A stretch of 64,000 nucleotides of DNA from Verrucomicrobiota bacterium (lineage in GTDB: Bacteria; Verrucomicrobiota; Verrucomicrobiia; Chthoniobacterales; Chthoniobacteraceae), in contig VFJQ01000008.1 in NCBI GenBank assembly GCA_009885995.1, positions 46,503 through 110,502 on the forward strand. Direction: 5' to 3'. Of this stretch, positions 35,252 through 43,952 are shown piece by piece (position 1 is the stretch's first letter; the number at the start of each line of letters is the position of its first letter). The notes under the pieces are model-generated. The model saw only the letters and a list, made by a program, of their open reading frames with translations, was not told where the DNA came from and searched no databases. The position numbers and the translations under genes were made by a program.

Positions 35252-35635
35252 TTACGATTTCTTGTGATCGGTGCAGACGTAGGGCGAGTCCTTGGTGCAC
35301 TTGCTGCACACGTGTTGATAGGTCGCCGTGGTGCCGGACTTGTCGCCGGACTTCACGGTGATCTTGCCGCCGCAGCCACTGCAGCTGTGTTTCGAGTCGG
35401 GTGCGAAGAACCCGAGGACGCCCTTCTCGTCCTTGGCGACGTCGACCGATTTGCAGTCCGGGCAGGCGATGGCGACCTTGGCCTTGGCTTTACAACAATC
35501 CATCGCCTGTTCCTTGGTCGTGACCTTGACCGGGAAGTCGGCGGGAGTGTGAGCGCCGGGACCGGCGATGGCGCTGGTAGTGAACATCGCCGCCGCGATG
35601 GCGAGGGCGAGGTGGAGTATACTGATCGTCTTCAT
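35252..35635 (-). CDS. Secreted Cys-rich protein with four CxxC-type motifs
   Basis: 127 residues. Signal peptide about residues 1-24 (ending SAIA), then a mature domain with DCCKAK, CPDCKS, CSGCGGK, CSKCTK and a final CTDHKK. Paired Cys arranged as zinc-ribbon knuckles in an exported protein point to metal binding, perhaps heavy-metal buffering; that is inference. No family is recognised with certainty. The promoter should lie in 35636-35763, which holds no gene. Confidence 0.72.
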   Translation of the reverse strand: MKTISILHLALAIAAAMFTTSAIAGPGAHTPADFPVKVTTKEQAMDCCKAKAKVAIACPDCKSVDVAKDEKGVLGFFAPDSKHSCSGCGGKITVKSGDKSGTTATYQHVCSKCTKDSPYVCTDHKKS

Positions 35636-35763
35636 TGTTCGATTTGATCTCTGAGTTTGTTTTATTGTCGGTGAGTGGCGGAATGCCGCTCATCTACGTG
35701 AAAACTGCCACCCGTGGGAAAAGGCGGCTACACAATCGCTGCCAAATGCCGAGCCTTTCTTGC

Positions 35764-35865
35764 TCATCTGGAACGCGTGAATTTGAGCTTCGCGAGCTGG
35801 TCGAGATTGTCGCCGCAGTAGATGACGCGGGTATCGGCGAGGGAGGAGGCTTTGGCCCGCAGGCA
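35764..35865 (-). pseudogene. N-terminal fragment of a site-specific DNA methyltransferase
   Basis: A 30-codon stretch reads LADTRVIYCGDNLDQLAKLKF and stops with TGA at 35764-35766. RVIYCGDNLDQL is the usual opening of beta-class adenine/cytosine DNA methyltransferases (next expected block: DLIYIDPPF), but nothing of the catalytic domain follows in any frame. It is probably the leftover of a deleted methylase gene. The match is by eye and short. Confidence 0.42.
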
Positions 35866-35871
35866 TGGGCG

Positions 35872-35896
35872 CGCAGCGTGCCCGGCGCACGCTGCG
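35872..35896. terminator. GC-rich hairpin after proB
   Basis: Arms CGCAGCGTGC (35872-35881) and GCACGCTGCG (35887-35896) with loop CCGGC, 18 bases past the proB stop. There is no U tract, so termination would be weak; it may instead be a repeat end. Confidence 0.4.
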
Positions 35897-35913
35897 GCTG
35901 GCAAGCGCCGGCG

Positions 35914-36675
35914 CTACGCGGGAACCGTGAAGCGCGTCCCGGCGGGCTTGCCCGCGAGGATCGCGCGGATCTGCCCGGCCTTGCGCCCGCTGGCGATGTG
36001 CGTGGTGATGCCGGCCTCGACGGCGAGCTTCACGGCCTGAAGCTTCGAGACCATGCCGCCGACGCTGAACTTGCCCTTCTCGTTCCGCGCGAGCTGCGCC
36101 ACGTCGTCGATATCTTCAACCTCGCGCACGGTCCTGCCGCGCTCGTCGAGCAGGCCATCCACGCTGGTGAGCAGGATGAGCGTGTCCGCATTCGCGAGCA
36201 TCGCGACTTCGGCGGAAAGGCGGTCGTTGTCGCCGAACTTCAGCTCCTCGACGGCGACCGAGTCGTTCTCGTTGATGACCGGCACGACGACGCTGGTAAG
36301 CAGGTGCTCGAGCGTGTTGCGCGCATTTTCGTGGCGCGTGCGCGAGTCGAGATCGCCGTGGGTGAGGAGGAGTTGCGCGACGTTCAGCCCGTGTGCTGCG
36401 AAGTGTCGCGCGTAGCTTTCCATGAGCTTCGACTGCCCCACCGCCGCGCACGCCTGGCGCGCGGCGAGGGCCTCGGGCCGCTCTTTCAAGCCGAGCACGC
36501 CGAGCCCTGCGGCGACTGCACCGCTCGACACGATCACGCACTCGTGCCCGGCCTTCACCGCAGCGGCGACCTCGGCGCTCAGGCGGCGAAACTGCTTTTC
36601 GTCCAGCCCGCTGCCGCGGGAATTGGCGAGGATGCCGGAGCCGAACTTGAGAACGAGGCGACGAGGCTTGGACAT
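35914..36675 (-). CDS. proB: Glutamate 5-kinase without PUA domain
   Basis: 253 residues of the amino-acid kinase fold: RLVLKFGSGILANSRG, VIVSSGAVAAGLGVLGL, VPVINENDSVAVEEL, FGDNDRLSAEVA, LLTSVDGLL and KFSVGGMVSKLQAV (part). It makes glutamyl-5-phosphate from glutamate and ATP. The C-terminal PUA domain present in E. coli ProB (367 aa) is missing; the protein ends with FTVPA after the kinase fold. Such short forms exist, so this may be natural, but the next 150 bases contain gene relics. ATG at 36675 is preferred. Confidence 0.94.
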   Translation of the reverse strand: MSKPRRLVLKFGSGILANSRGSGLDEKQFRRLSAEVAAAVKAGHECVIVSSGAVAAGLGVLGLKERPEALAARQACAAVGQSKLMESYARHFAAHGLNVAQLLLTHGDLDSRTRHENARNTLEHLLTSVVVPVINENDSVAVEELKFGDNDRLSAEVAMLANADTLILLTSVDGLLDERGRTVREVEDIDDVAQLARNEKGKFSVGGMVSKLQAVKLAVEAGITTHIASGRKAGQIRAILAGKPAGTRFTVPA

Positions 36676-36795
36676 GAGCGCGCGGACGGTGCGCCGGACA
36701 GCGGGGAGGTCAAGGAGGAAGCCGACAGGAGGAAGCCGGAAGGCGCGCTGTTGCATCCGACCCGGCGCTGGTTAGTGTCGCGCCCCGATTTCCCA

Positions 36796-37692
36796 ATGAA
36801 ACCCGTCGCCCTTTTGCTGGCCCTCGTTTTCTGCGTCACCGCTTCGTTTGCGCAGGCACCTGCGCCGGAGACGGCCAGGCAGCCAGCCGTCACTGCCATC
36901 GATCCACTCCGGCCAGCCGTGGAGAGCGTGCCTCCGGCCAAGACAGCACCGACTGCCGATGGCGATGCCCTGAGCCGCCTGTCGCGCATCGCCCAGCCAG
37001 CGGACAGCAAGCCGGTGAGCCTCTGGAAGCTGATCGAGTCCGGCGGCTGGACGATGGTGGCGCTCGGCGCGATGTCGGTCGTCACCTTCATGCTCGTGCT
37101 CGTCTATACGTTCACGCTGCGCCGCAGCGCGATCCTCACGCCGCACTACATGAACACGGCGGACGTGCTCTTGAAGAAGAAGGACTACCTCGGGCTGCTC
37201 GCGATCTCTTCGCGGCATAGCGAGGCAGTCGCGCGGGTGGTGCAGCGCACGCTCGACTTCGCGACGAAGAATCCGAACGCGCCGTTCGACGTGATCCGCG
37301 AGATCGCCGAGAGCGAAGGTTCCGCGCAGGCGGCCTCGCTCCAGCACCGGCCAACCTACCTCGCCGACATCGGGATGCTCGCACCGATGATCGGGCTGCT
37401 CGGCACCGTCGTCGGCATCATCAAGTCCTTCGGCGTGTTAGCCAGCGGGCAGGCAGGCGGCGGCTCGCGAGAGGATCTGCTCGCCGCGGGCGTGTCGGAG
37501 GCGCTCGTGGCCACGGCCAGCGGGCTCATCGTCGGCATCATCGCGTTCACGTTTTACTCCCACTTCCGCAACAAGGTGCAGGGCCTCATCTCCGATCTCG
37601 AAGTCGCCTCGGCGCACGTCGTCGGGCTCGTCGCGCTCAACTTCGCCAAGAAGCGCGAAGCCACGCGCGCGGCGGTCGAGGACGAGTTTTAG
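36796..37692 (+). CDS. MotA/TolQ/ExbB proton channel family protein
   Basis: 298 residues. Signal peptide (1-19, ending SFAQ), a Pro/Ala-rich stretch to about 75, then three membrane helices: about 88-108 (MVALGAMSVVTFMLVLVYTF), 180-202 (LAPMIGLLGTVVGIIKSF) and 225-248 (ATASGLIVGIIAFTFY). The GLLGTVxG motif is the family mark. With the adjacent ExbD-like protein it should form a proton-driven motor that energises outer-membrane transport or envelope integrity. A cleavable signal before ExbB is common in this phylum. The gene starts an operon of four on the plus strand. Confidence 0.92.
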   Translation: MKPVALLLALVFCVTASFAQAPAPETARQPAVTAIDPLRPAVESVPPAKTAPTADGDALSRLSRIAQPADSKPVSLWKLIESGGWTMVALGAMSVVTFMLVLVYTFTLRRSAILTPHYMNTADVLLKKKDYLGLLAISSRHSEAVARVVQRTLDFATKNPNAPFDVIREIAESEGSAQAASLQHRPTYLADIGMLAPMIGLLGTVVGIIKSFGVLASGQAGGGSREDLLAAGVSEALVATASGLIVGIIAFTFYSHFRNKVQGLISDLEVASAHVVGLVALNFAKKREATRAAVEDEF

Positions 37693-37695
37693 CGC

Positions 37696-38109
37696 ATGAA
37701 GTTCCGCCGCCGCTCCGCGCCCGAGGTCATCGGCTTCCAGATCGCGCCGATGGTCGATATCCTCCTCGTGCTGCTCTGCTTTTTCATCGTGACGTGGAGC
37801 TTCGCCCGCAAGGAGATGGAACTCGACGTAAAGGTGCCCGCTGCGCAGAGCGGGAAGGAGCCCGTCTCAACCGTCAACCAGACCGTGCTCAACGTGAAAC
37901 AGGACGGCACCGTGGTGTGGAATCGCAAGGTGGTGTCGCTCGCCGAACTGCTCCCGCGTCTCCAGGAACTTTCGCGCCTCTATCCCGACTACGCCATCAT
38001 CATGCGGGGCGACAAGGACGCGAAATACCAGGCGATCACGGCCGTGCTTGACACCTGCCGCGCGGCCGGCATCTGGAACGTCGCCTTCGCCACCGACAAG
38101 GTCGAATGA
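37696..38109 (+). CDS. ExbD/TolR family biopolymer transport protein
   Basis: 137 residues: one N-terminal membrane helix with the essential Asp (IAPMVDILLVLLCFFIV; D is about residue 19) and a periplasmic domain ending [12 protein letters not shown]. It begins four bases after the ExbB-like gene and ends overlapping the TPR gene (ATGA). The Asp carries protons through the ExbB/ExbD complex. TonB is not in the window. Confidence 0.92.
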   Translation: MKFRRRSAPEVIGFQIAPMVDILLVLLCFFIVTWSFARKEMELDVKVPAAQSGKEPVSTVNQTVLNVKQDGTVVWNRKVVSLAELLPRLQELSRLYPDYAIIMRGDKDAKYQAITAVLDTCRAAGIWNVAFATDKVE

Positions 38110-40661
38110 GGCGCGTCGCTCTCGCGGGAAGCATCGCCGCGTTCGCCTTCGCGGCCCAGACGATCGTCGCCCAGGAGATCCGCCGCGCTGAGCCGGTGCG
38201 CCGCGGCGAGCCCGTGCCGCGCGTCGCGACGCCCATCCCCGTATCGACGCCGATGCCCATCGCCACGCCGGTCCCGATGCCGAAGGCGACCCCGCGTCCG
38301 GCACCGAAAGCGACGCCAGTGGCGCCGCCGGAAATGGCCGACCCGACCGGCGAGATCCGCGTCACGCCAACCGGCACGCAGCTCACGCCCGACCTGATGC
38401 AGATCCAGATCGCCGACAGCTACTACTCCAAGGGCATGTTCGACATGGCTGCGCCGGAGTATGAGAAATACCTCGGCCTCTACCCAAATGCGATGGACCG
38501 GCAGACGGTGCTCTTCCGCCTCGGCGAGAGCTACCGCCGCGCGGGCTCCTACAACGCCGCGCGCACGAGCTATCTCACGTTGCTCGACCAATTCAGCGGC
38601 GGCGAATTCGCCGGCTCCGCTTCGTATCGGCTCGGCGAACTCTACTACGCGGATCGGAACTACTCCGCCGCCCTGCCCTACTACCGGCGCGCCAGCGTGC
38701 GGCTCCCGGACAAAAAGCTCGCCAGCGCCGCAAAGTTTTTCACCGGCCGCTGCCTCGAGGCGACCGGGCAGAAGATGGACGCGCGCATGGTCTATGAAGA
38801 CCTCGTCGCGACGCCGACCGACAATCCGTTCATCGACAACAGCCGCCTCTCCTTCGCACTGCTGCTCAAGGACGCCGGTCGAACCGCCGAGGCGCTCAAG
38901 CAAATCGAGGCGCTCGCCAAGCTCGCGGAGAACCCGGAGATCAAGGCGCAGGCGACGGTCTATTCGGGCCTTTGGCTGATCGAACTCAACCAGAACACCA
39001 AGGCCGAGGAAGCGCTCAAGCACGCCGTGACGATGGAAGGCGTCGAGCGCTGGCGCGATGTCGCCCAGCTCGGCCTCGCGCAGCTCGCCTTCAACGCGGA
39101 GAAATATCAGGAGGTCGTCGATGCCTGGATCAACGGCGAGAAGGACTTCACGCCCGAGACGCGGCCGCAAGCGATGGCGCTCGCGGCAAAGGCCTACGCG
39201 TCGCTCGGAAAATCCGCCGAATCGCTCGACCTCTATACCCGGGTCGGGCAGGAATTTCCCGGCAGCGTCTATGCGAAGGAGGCCGGCTTCGAGCGGCTCC
39301 GCGCGCTCTACAAAGCCAGCGCACCGAATCTCGTCGAGGAGATCGACGCGTATCTGACCGCCGGCATCGAGGAGCAGAAGAAGGACATCGTGCTGCTAAT
39401 GAAAGGCGAGGTGCTCTTCAAGAGCGACAACTTCGCCGCCGCCGCGCCGATCTACGAATACGCTGCCAAATCGCGCCAGCTCACCGGCCTGCAAAAGGCG
39501 GAGTCGCTCGCGAAACTCGCGTGGTGCTACCAGCAGACCCGCGACGTGAGCCGGGCCGTCGTCGCGCTGAGCGAGATCATCGAGGGCTACCCGACTTACA
39601 AGGACATGGCGTCCGTGCTGCTCCAGCGCGCCGTCTCCCTGCTGCGGGTCAATAACCCCGACGGCGCGATCAATGACTTTCGCAAGCTGATCGAGCAGTT
39701 CCCGAAAGCGAAGGAGCGCGAAGCGGCCGTGCTCCAGCTCGCGCGCATGCTCGGCCAGCGCGGAGACAGCGCGGCGATGGCGGACGCTTTCAAAATCTAC
39801 CTGCGCGACTACCCGAAGGCTGCCGATGCGGAGAAGGCGGAGGCGAATTTCTGGATCGGCTCCGTCGCGTTTGAAAACAAGGCGTTCAAGGACGCCGTCG
39901 AGCCGCTGCGCACCGCACGAAAGCTCAACAAGGACGAATACTTCGAACGCACCAGCCTGCGCCTGATGCTGTGCTTCTACTACCTCGAGGACACGGCGGG
40001 CGTCGCAGGTGAGATCGACACGTATCTCGCCGGCGCTCCGAAAGGCCAGGTCCCCTACGAAGTGCTGCGCTGGCTCGGGATCACCTTTCACGACCGCGCG
40101 ACGGCGGCGCAGAAAGCAGGGCAACCCGATCAATCGCTCGCGGAAAACCAAGGCGCGCTCAAATTCCTCAGCCAGCTCATGGCTCGCGAGGACGCGAAGC
40201 CCGAGGATTGGCGGCCGCTCGGTCGAAGCGCGCTCGCGCTCAAGGACTACGCGACCGCAGACAAGGCCTTCACGGCGCTGCTCGGCGTGCTCAAGGAACC
40301 CGGGCCGACGGCTGAGACGTTCAACGACCTCGCGCAGGCGCAACTCGGCGGGAAGAAGTTCGCCGAATCCGCCACCAGCATCGAAGCGGGGCTGAAGCTC
40401 CAGCCCGACGGACCGGTCAACGCGGAGCTCAAAATCACCGCCGGCGACGTGCTCGCCGCGCAGGGCAAGTGGCTCGACAGCGCGAAGACCTACGAAGCGG
40501 CATCGATCGTCATCGACGACGAGAACATCTCACCGCGCGCGGGGGAAAAAGCCGTCGAGGCCTACCTCAAAGCCGGCGACGAGGAGAGCGCGAAGAAGCT
40601 GCTCAACAGGCTCCAGAGCCGCTACCCGGAGTATTTCCAAAACAAGAAGGCGAAGCCGTGA
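38106..40661 (+). CDS. Large periplasmic TPR-repeat protein
   Basis: 851 residues. Signal peptide (1-22, ending IVAQ), a Thr-Pro-rich spacer with repeated TPxP words (about 35-80), then TPR-type repeats over the rest, for example [42 protein letters not shown] (part), with YbgF/BamD-like spacing. Its first four bases overlap exbD. Coupling to an ExbB-ExbD motor recalls Tol-Pal CpoB and the TPR proteins found with Exb systems in Bacteroidetes and planctomycetes. It may link motor action to cell-wall or outer-membrane assembly; no partner is proven. Confidence 0.86.
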   Translation: MRRVALAGSIAAFAFAAQTIVAQEIRRAEPVRRGEPVPRVATPIPVSTPMPIATPVPMPKATPRPAPKATPVAPPEMADPTGEIRVTPTGTQLTPDLMQIQIADSYYSKGMFDMAAPEYEKYLGLYPNAMDRQTVLFRLGESYRRAGSYNAARTSYLTLLDQFSGGEFAGSASYRLGELYYADRNYSAALPYYRRASVRLPDKKLASAAKFFTGRCLEATGQKMDARMVYEDLVATPTDNPFIDNSRLSFALLLKDAGRTAEALKQIEALAKLAENPEIKAQATVYSGLWLIELNQNTKAEEALKHAVTMEGVERWRDVAQLGLAQLAFNAEKYQEVVDAWINGEKDFTPETRPQAMALAAKAYASLGKSAESLDLYTRVGQEFPGSVYAKEAGFERLRALYKASAPNLVEEIDAYLTAGIEEQKKDIVLLMKGEVLFKSDNFAAAAPIYEYAAKSRQLTGLQKAESLAKLAWCYQQTRDVSRAVVALSEIIEGYPTYKDMASVLLQRAVSLLRVNNPDGAINDFRKLIEQFPKAKEREAAVLQLARMLGQRGDSAAMADAFKIYLRDYPKAADAEKAEANFWIGSVAFENKAFKDAVEPLRTARKLNKDEYFERTSLRLMLCFYYLEDTAGVAGEIDTYLAGAPKGQVPYEVLRWLGITFHDRATAAQKAGQPDQSLAENQGALKFLSQLMAREDAKPEDWRPLGRSALALKDYATADKAFTALLGVLKEPGPTAETFNDLAQAQLGGKKFAESATSIEAGLKLQPDGPVNAELKITAGDVLAAQGKWLDSAKTYEAASIVIDDENISPRAGEKAVEAYLKAGDEESAKKLLNRLQSRYPEYFQNKKAKP

Positions 40662-41251
40662 GGCGCGTCTGCGTCTATGCCGGATCGAGCGCCGGCGCGC
40701 GGCCGGAGTTTGCGGCAGCGGCGCGTGAACTCGGCACGCTGCTGGCGACACGCGGGATCGGCGTCGTCTATGGCGGCGGCAATGTGGGCCTCATGGGCGT
40801 GCTCGCCGACGCGGCGCTCGCAGCGGGTGGCGAAGTCATCGGCATCATCCCGCACACGCTCGCGGAAAAGGAACTCGCCCACGCCGGCGTCACGCGACTC
40901 GATGCTGTCGAAACGATGCACGAACGCAAGGCACGGATGGCGGCGGAAAGCGACGGCTTCATCGCGCTGCCAGGCGGCATTGGGACGCTGGAGGAGTTAT
41001 TCGAATCGCTCACCTGGCTCCAACTCGGCCTGCACGCGAAGCCCGTCGGCCTGCTGAACATCGCCGGCTATTACGACCGCCTGCTCGCCTTCCTCGAGAC
41101 GATGGAAACCGAACGCTTCATCCGCACCGAGCATCGCGCGATGCTGCTCGTCGAAAGCGAACCCGCCCGCGTGCTCGACCGCCTGCTGGCCTTCACCGCT
41201 CCATCCGCCGACAAGTGGCTCGACCGCTTCGCCGCAGAGAACCAGGCCTGA
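40658..41251 (+). CDS. LOG family protein (TIGR00730)
   Basis: 197 residues with the family marks [49 protein letters not shown] (part) and [15 protein letters not shown] proteins cleave nucleoside 5'-monophosphates, such as cytokinin ribotides, to base and ribose-5-phosphate. The start is GTG at 40658, overlapping the TPR stop (GTGA). Its inclusion in the Exb operon looks incidental. A bidirectional terminator follows. Confidence 0.93.
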   Translation: MRRVCVYAGSSAGARPEFAAAARELGTLLATRGIGVVYGGGNVGLMGVLADAALAAGGEVIGIIPHTLAEKELAHAGVTRLDAVETMHERKARMAAESDGFIALPGGIGTLEELFESLTWLQLGLHAKPVGLLNIAGYYDRLLAFLETMETERFIRTEHRAMLLVESEPARVLDRLLAFTAPSADKWLDRFAAENQA

Positions 41252-41257
41252 ACAAAC

Positions 41258-41293
41258 AAAAACCCCGGACACGCTCAGCGCATCCGGGGTTTT
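41258..41293. terminator. Bidirectional intrinsic terminator
   Basis: Arms AAAAACCCCGGA (41258-41269) and TCCGGGGTTTT (41283-41293) around a 13-base loop. It has T tracts on both sides and separates the convergent LOG and rplT genes. Confidence 0.88.
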
Positions 41294-41312
41294 GAAATCG
41301 ATTGCGGCCCGC

Positions 41313-41708
41313 TTATGCCGCAGCCGTGGCTTTTGCCGCCGCGGCGCGCTTGGCTTCGAGCGCGGTCTTGGCCTGATCGAATACGGCCTTGAACGCCGCC
41401 TCGTCAGTCACCGCGAGATCGGCGAGAACCTTGCGGTCCAAACCGATGCCCGCAGCCTTCAGACCTTCCATGAAACGGCTGTAAGTGAGGCCGTTTGCGC
41501 GGGCCGCCGCGTTGATGCGGAGCTGCCAGAGCATACGGAAATTGCGTTTCCGGTTCTTGCGATCCCGGTAGTTGTAAACCAAGGCTTTCATCACCGCGTT
41601 CTTCGCGTAGCGGAAAAGCTTGGAGCGGCGGCCGCGGTATCCCTTGGCAGCCTTGATCATTTTCTTGCGGCGCTTGCGGGAAGCGACGGCGTTTGTGGCG
41701 CGTGGCAT
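41313..41708 (-). CDS. rplT: 50S ribosomal protein L20
   Basis: 131 residues: [19 protein letters not shown], then [17 protein letters not shown] and [18 protein letters not shown] (part). It is about 12 residues longer than usual because of an Ala/Lys-rich tail ([14 protein letters not shown]). It is needed for 50S assembly and can regulate its own operon. It follows rpmI by 121 bases. Confidence 0.98.
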   Translation of the reverse strand: MPRATNAVASRKRRKKMIKAAKGYRGRRSKLFRYAKNAVMKALVYNYRDRKNRKRNFRMLWQLRINAAARANGLTYSRFMEGLKAAGIGLDRKVLADLAVTDEAAFKAVFDQAKTALEAKRAAAAKATAAA

Positions 41709-41829
41709 AGGTCGTTAGTGTTTTTGCCGGCGGGCTGTTGTTTGGTTTGAAATGATCCGTCGCCTCGCTCGCCGGAGTATCCGGTTCATTCCCGGAAAGA
41801 CGTGCGGATCTATGTGGAAGCTTCGCGGT

Positions 41830-42039
41830 TTACGCGAAGGGCATGCATTCCTTGATGCGCGCGACCATGGTGTGATGCACCAAGCCCGCTTTGCGGAGCT
41901 TGCGCTTGCGCTTCGAGCTCTTGCTCGCTGCGAGGTGGCGCAGGCCCGGCTTGCGCCGAAGGATCTTGCCCGTCCCGGTGATTTTGAACCGCTTGGTAGC
42001 AGCTTTTTTCGTCTTGCGACGTGCGATGGGTCTTGGCAT
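41830..42039 (-). CDS. rpmI: 50S ribosomal protein L35
   Basis: 69 residues, very basic, with the family text [19 protein letters not shown] and [12 protein letters not shown]. rpmI-rplT is the normal order, but infC, which usually precedes it, is not upstream here; a transcription regulator is. The 121-base gap to rplT holds no obvious structure that I could fold with confidence. Confidence 0.97.
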   Translation of the reverse strand: MPRPIARRKTKKAATKRFKITGTGKILRRKPGLRHLAASKSSKRKRKLRKAGLVHHTMVARIKECMPFA

Positions 42040-42094
42040 GGGGCGCGGACGCTAGCAGCCGACCCCGACCCGGCAAGGGCTTTTTCCCGCCTCT

Positions 42095-42727
42095 TCAGCC
42101 GACGTGAAAAACCGCCCGGAACAGCCCGCTGGCTGTGTCTTCCTCGCGGCGGACCGGCACGCCGAGCAAGCGCTGGAACATCTCTGCCTCGAACTTCGCG
42201 ACGATGGGGAAGGCCCGGTGCAAGTCGAGGATCGGCGAGTGATGCTCGATGATGCATGGCTTGCCGTCGCCCGCTTCAAATTCGCTCATGTGTCCATCGT
42301 GGTCCCGCAGTCGGGCGAGCCACTTTGCGCGCTCGGCTGGCGTGTCGCCGCGGAGACGCTCGGCGTAGCCGGCGGTGAGCTTCTGGAAAACAACGAGCAG
42401 CAGCTTCTCCGGCGCGGTCGAACCAAAGAGCTTCTGCGCCGCCTCGAGCACGTCGTGCGTGAGCGGGTTACTCGCCGTCGGGAAGAGATCGTGCGCGCGC
42501 TGGGTGAGACGGTAGAGCTTGAAGGGGCGTCCGCGGGCCTGCGGCTGGCGCCACGTGTCGAGCAGCCCGGCCTTGTGCATCTCGTCGCACATCTCCTTCA
42601 CGCCCATGTAGGACATGCCGAGCCGCTCCGCGATGTCGCCCGCGTGCAAGCCCTGCGTGCGCTTGAGTTCGTTGAGAATCTTCAAGCGTGTATTCGGGGC
42701 GACGGCTTCGATGAGGCGCTGCTTCAT
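42095..42727 (-). CDS. Winged-helix regulator related to SufR, Cys ligands missing
   Basis: 210 residues. N-terminal HTH (about 10-60: LKILNELKRTQGLHAGDIAERLG, part) and RGRPFKLYRLTQRA wing; C-terminal domain with CIIEHHSPI and EMFQRLLGVPVRREE. This C-terminal layout matches SufR-type regulators whose four Cys bind an iron-sulfur cluster, but only the first Cys is kept, and Ser/Phe/Val replace the others. It may therefore sense something else. No suf genes adjoin. ATG at 42727 gives the usual length. It is downstream of the HAD gene on the same strand. Confidence 0.8.
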   Translation of the reverse strand: MKQRLIEAVAPNTRLKILNELKRTQGLHAGDIAERLGMSYMGVKEMCDEMHKAGLLDTWRQPQARGRPFKLYRLTQRAHDLFPTASNPLTHDVLEAAQKLFGSTAPEKLLLVVFQKLTAGYAERLRGDTPAERAKWLARLRDHDGHMSEFEAGDGKPCIIEHHSPILDLHRAFPIVAKFEAEMFQRLLGVPVRREEDTASGLFRAVFHVG

Positions 42728-42785
42728 GCGGGGATGCCGCGATGAGAAGCCCACCCGCCCGCGCGGCTCAACCCCGAACCGCAGT

Positions 42786-43553
42786 TTATATCGCGCCGAA
42801 CTGCCGCAGCGACTCGACCACCCCGTAGCTCGCCGCGCCGAGCGCCACGTGCCCGCCCGCATCGTTCACCGCGCGCTTCACTGCGTCGTGCGCATTGCTC
42901 GGGCACGCGACCCACTTCGCGAAGCGGCCGTCGAGCATCGGGATATCGTTGTAGTGATCGCCCGCAGCGAAGACCTCCTCGCGCTCGATGCCCGTGAGCC
43001 GAGCGAGTTCCCCCAGCGCCGTGCCCTTGCTGTAAGCCTCGTGGCAAAAGCGCAGGTAGATCGTGTTGCGCATGAAGTTGAACCCCGGCACGCGCACCCG
43101 CTCGCGCTCGAGGAATTCACACACGTCGTCCATCTGTTCGTTCGTCTCCGTCACGATGCCGACCATCCGGTCGCCGTCCTTTTCAAAATGCGCCCACGGC
43201 TCGCCGTCGAAGCGCGCGTGGATGTCGGCCAACAGCGGGCTCGCCTGCGAGAAGAGCCAATCGTGATCTTTCGCGCAGCGCACGTTCCAATCGCCGAAGT
43301 CCACCCACTTGCCGCTCGCGTCGCGATGGAAGACCTCGCGTTCCGAGGTGAGCACGTAGTCGGGCGGAAACGGGAAATCGAACTCGCGAATCCCCGCCTC
43401 GATGTGCCAGAGCACGCGGCCGGTATTGATCGCCCACAGCACGCCGCGCTCGCGCAGCGCCACCAGCGCCTCGAAGAGCGCCGGCGCCACCGGCGGGATC
43501 GCGCCGTGCTCGACCAGCGTGCCATCGAAATCAGTGCTCAGGAGTCGGATCAT
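42786..43553 (-). CDS. HAD-IIB (Cof-type) hydrolase
   Basis: 255 residues: motif I DFDGTLVEHG (nucleophile Asp about residue 8), motif II AINTGR, motif III Lys in KGTALGELA and motif IV GDHYNDIPML. The C2B cap lies between motifs II and III. These enzymes dephosphorylate sugar phosphates or phosphorylated cofactors; the substrate cannot be told. ATG at 43553 is preferred over 43568. It is divergent from the coiled-coil gene at 43619. Confidence 0.9.
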   Translation of the reverse strand: MIRLLSTDFDGTLVEHGAIPPVAPALFEALVALRERGVLWAINTGRVLWHIEAGIREFDFPFPPDYVLTSEREVFHRDASGKWVDFGDWNVRCAKDHDWLFSQASPLLADIHARFDGEPWAHFEKDGDRMVGIVTETNEQMDDVCEFLERERVRVPGFNFMRNTIYLRFCHEAYSKGTALGELARLTGIEREEVFAAGDHYNDIPMLDGRFAKWVACPSNAHDAVKRAVNDAGGHVALGAASYGVVESLRQFGAI

Positions 43554-43618
43554 CGGGGCGCGGACCATAGAGCGATGCGACCGCTTGGCAACGGCGCGTG
43601 CGTGACGATACTGCGCGC

Positions 43619-43897
43619 ATGAAATCCGCCTACGAACTTGCCATGGAGCGCCTCGAGAAGCAGGCGCCCACCCAGAAAATCACCGAGAAGCAGAAAGCCG
43701 AGATCGCCGAGATCGACTCGCAGACGAAGGCAAAGATCGCCGAGCGCGAAGTTTCCCTCCGCGAGCAAATCACCAAGGCCCAATTCAGCGGCGACCAAGC
43801 CGCGACCGCCGAACTCGAAGACCAACTCGCCCGCGAACTGCGCCGCATCCAGCAGGACGGCGAGGAGAAGAAGGAGAAGGTGCGCGCGAAACGCTGA
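43619..43897 (+). CDS. Small charged coiled-coil protein
   Basis: 92 residues, almost all helical and charged: ELAMERLEKQAPTQKITEKQ, then a heptad-like stretch (EIAEIDSQTKAKIAERE) and a Lys/Glu-rich end. No signal or membrane segment. Similar short proteins with an N-terminal YELAMERLEK are frequent in verrucomicrobia as far as I recall; the function is unknown. The stop TGA lies two bases before repeat A3. Confidence 0.76.
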   Translation: MKSAYELAMERLEKQAPTQKITEKQKAEIAEIDSQTKAKIAEREVSLREQITKAQFSGDQAATAELEDQLARELRRIQQDGEEKKEKVRAKR

Positions 43898-43899
43898 AG

Positions 43900-43952
43900 G
43901 TAGGGCGCTGTGTCCTCACCGCGCCGCGGACGGCTGAGACAGCCATCCCTAC
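43900..43952. repeat. GTAGGG...CCCTAC dispersed palindrome, copy A3
   Basis: Begins GTAGGGCGCTGTGTCC and ends GAGACAGCCATCCCTAC. The right hairpin is GGCTG/CAGCC around AGA; the left one is degenerate. It fills the gap between convergent genes: TGA of the coiled-coil gene is two bases to the left and the galM stop (CTA, 43953-43955) is immediately to the right. Confidence 0.78.

Noticed and set aside
41709..41829. L20 leader pseudoknot between rpmI and rplT
   Set aside because: Some pairing is possible, but I could not establish the known binding-site features by eye.
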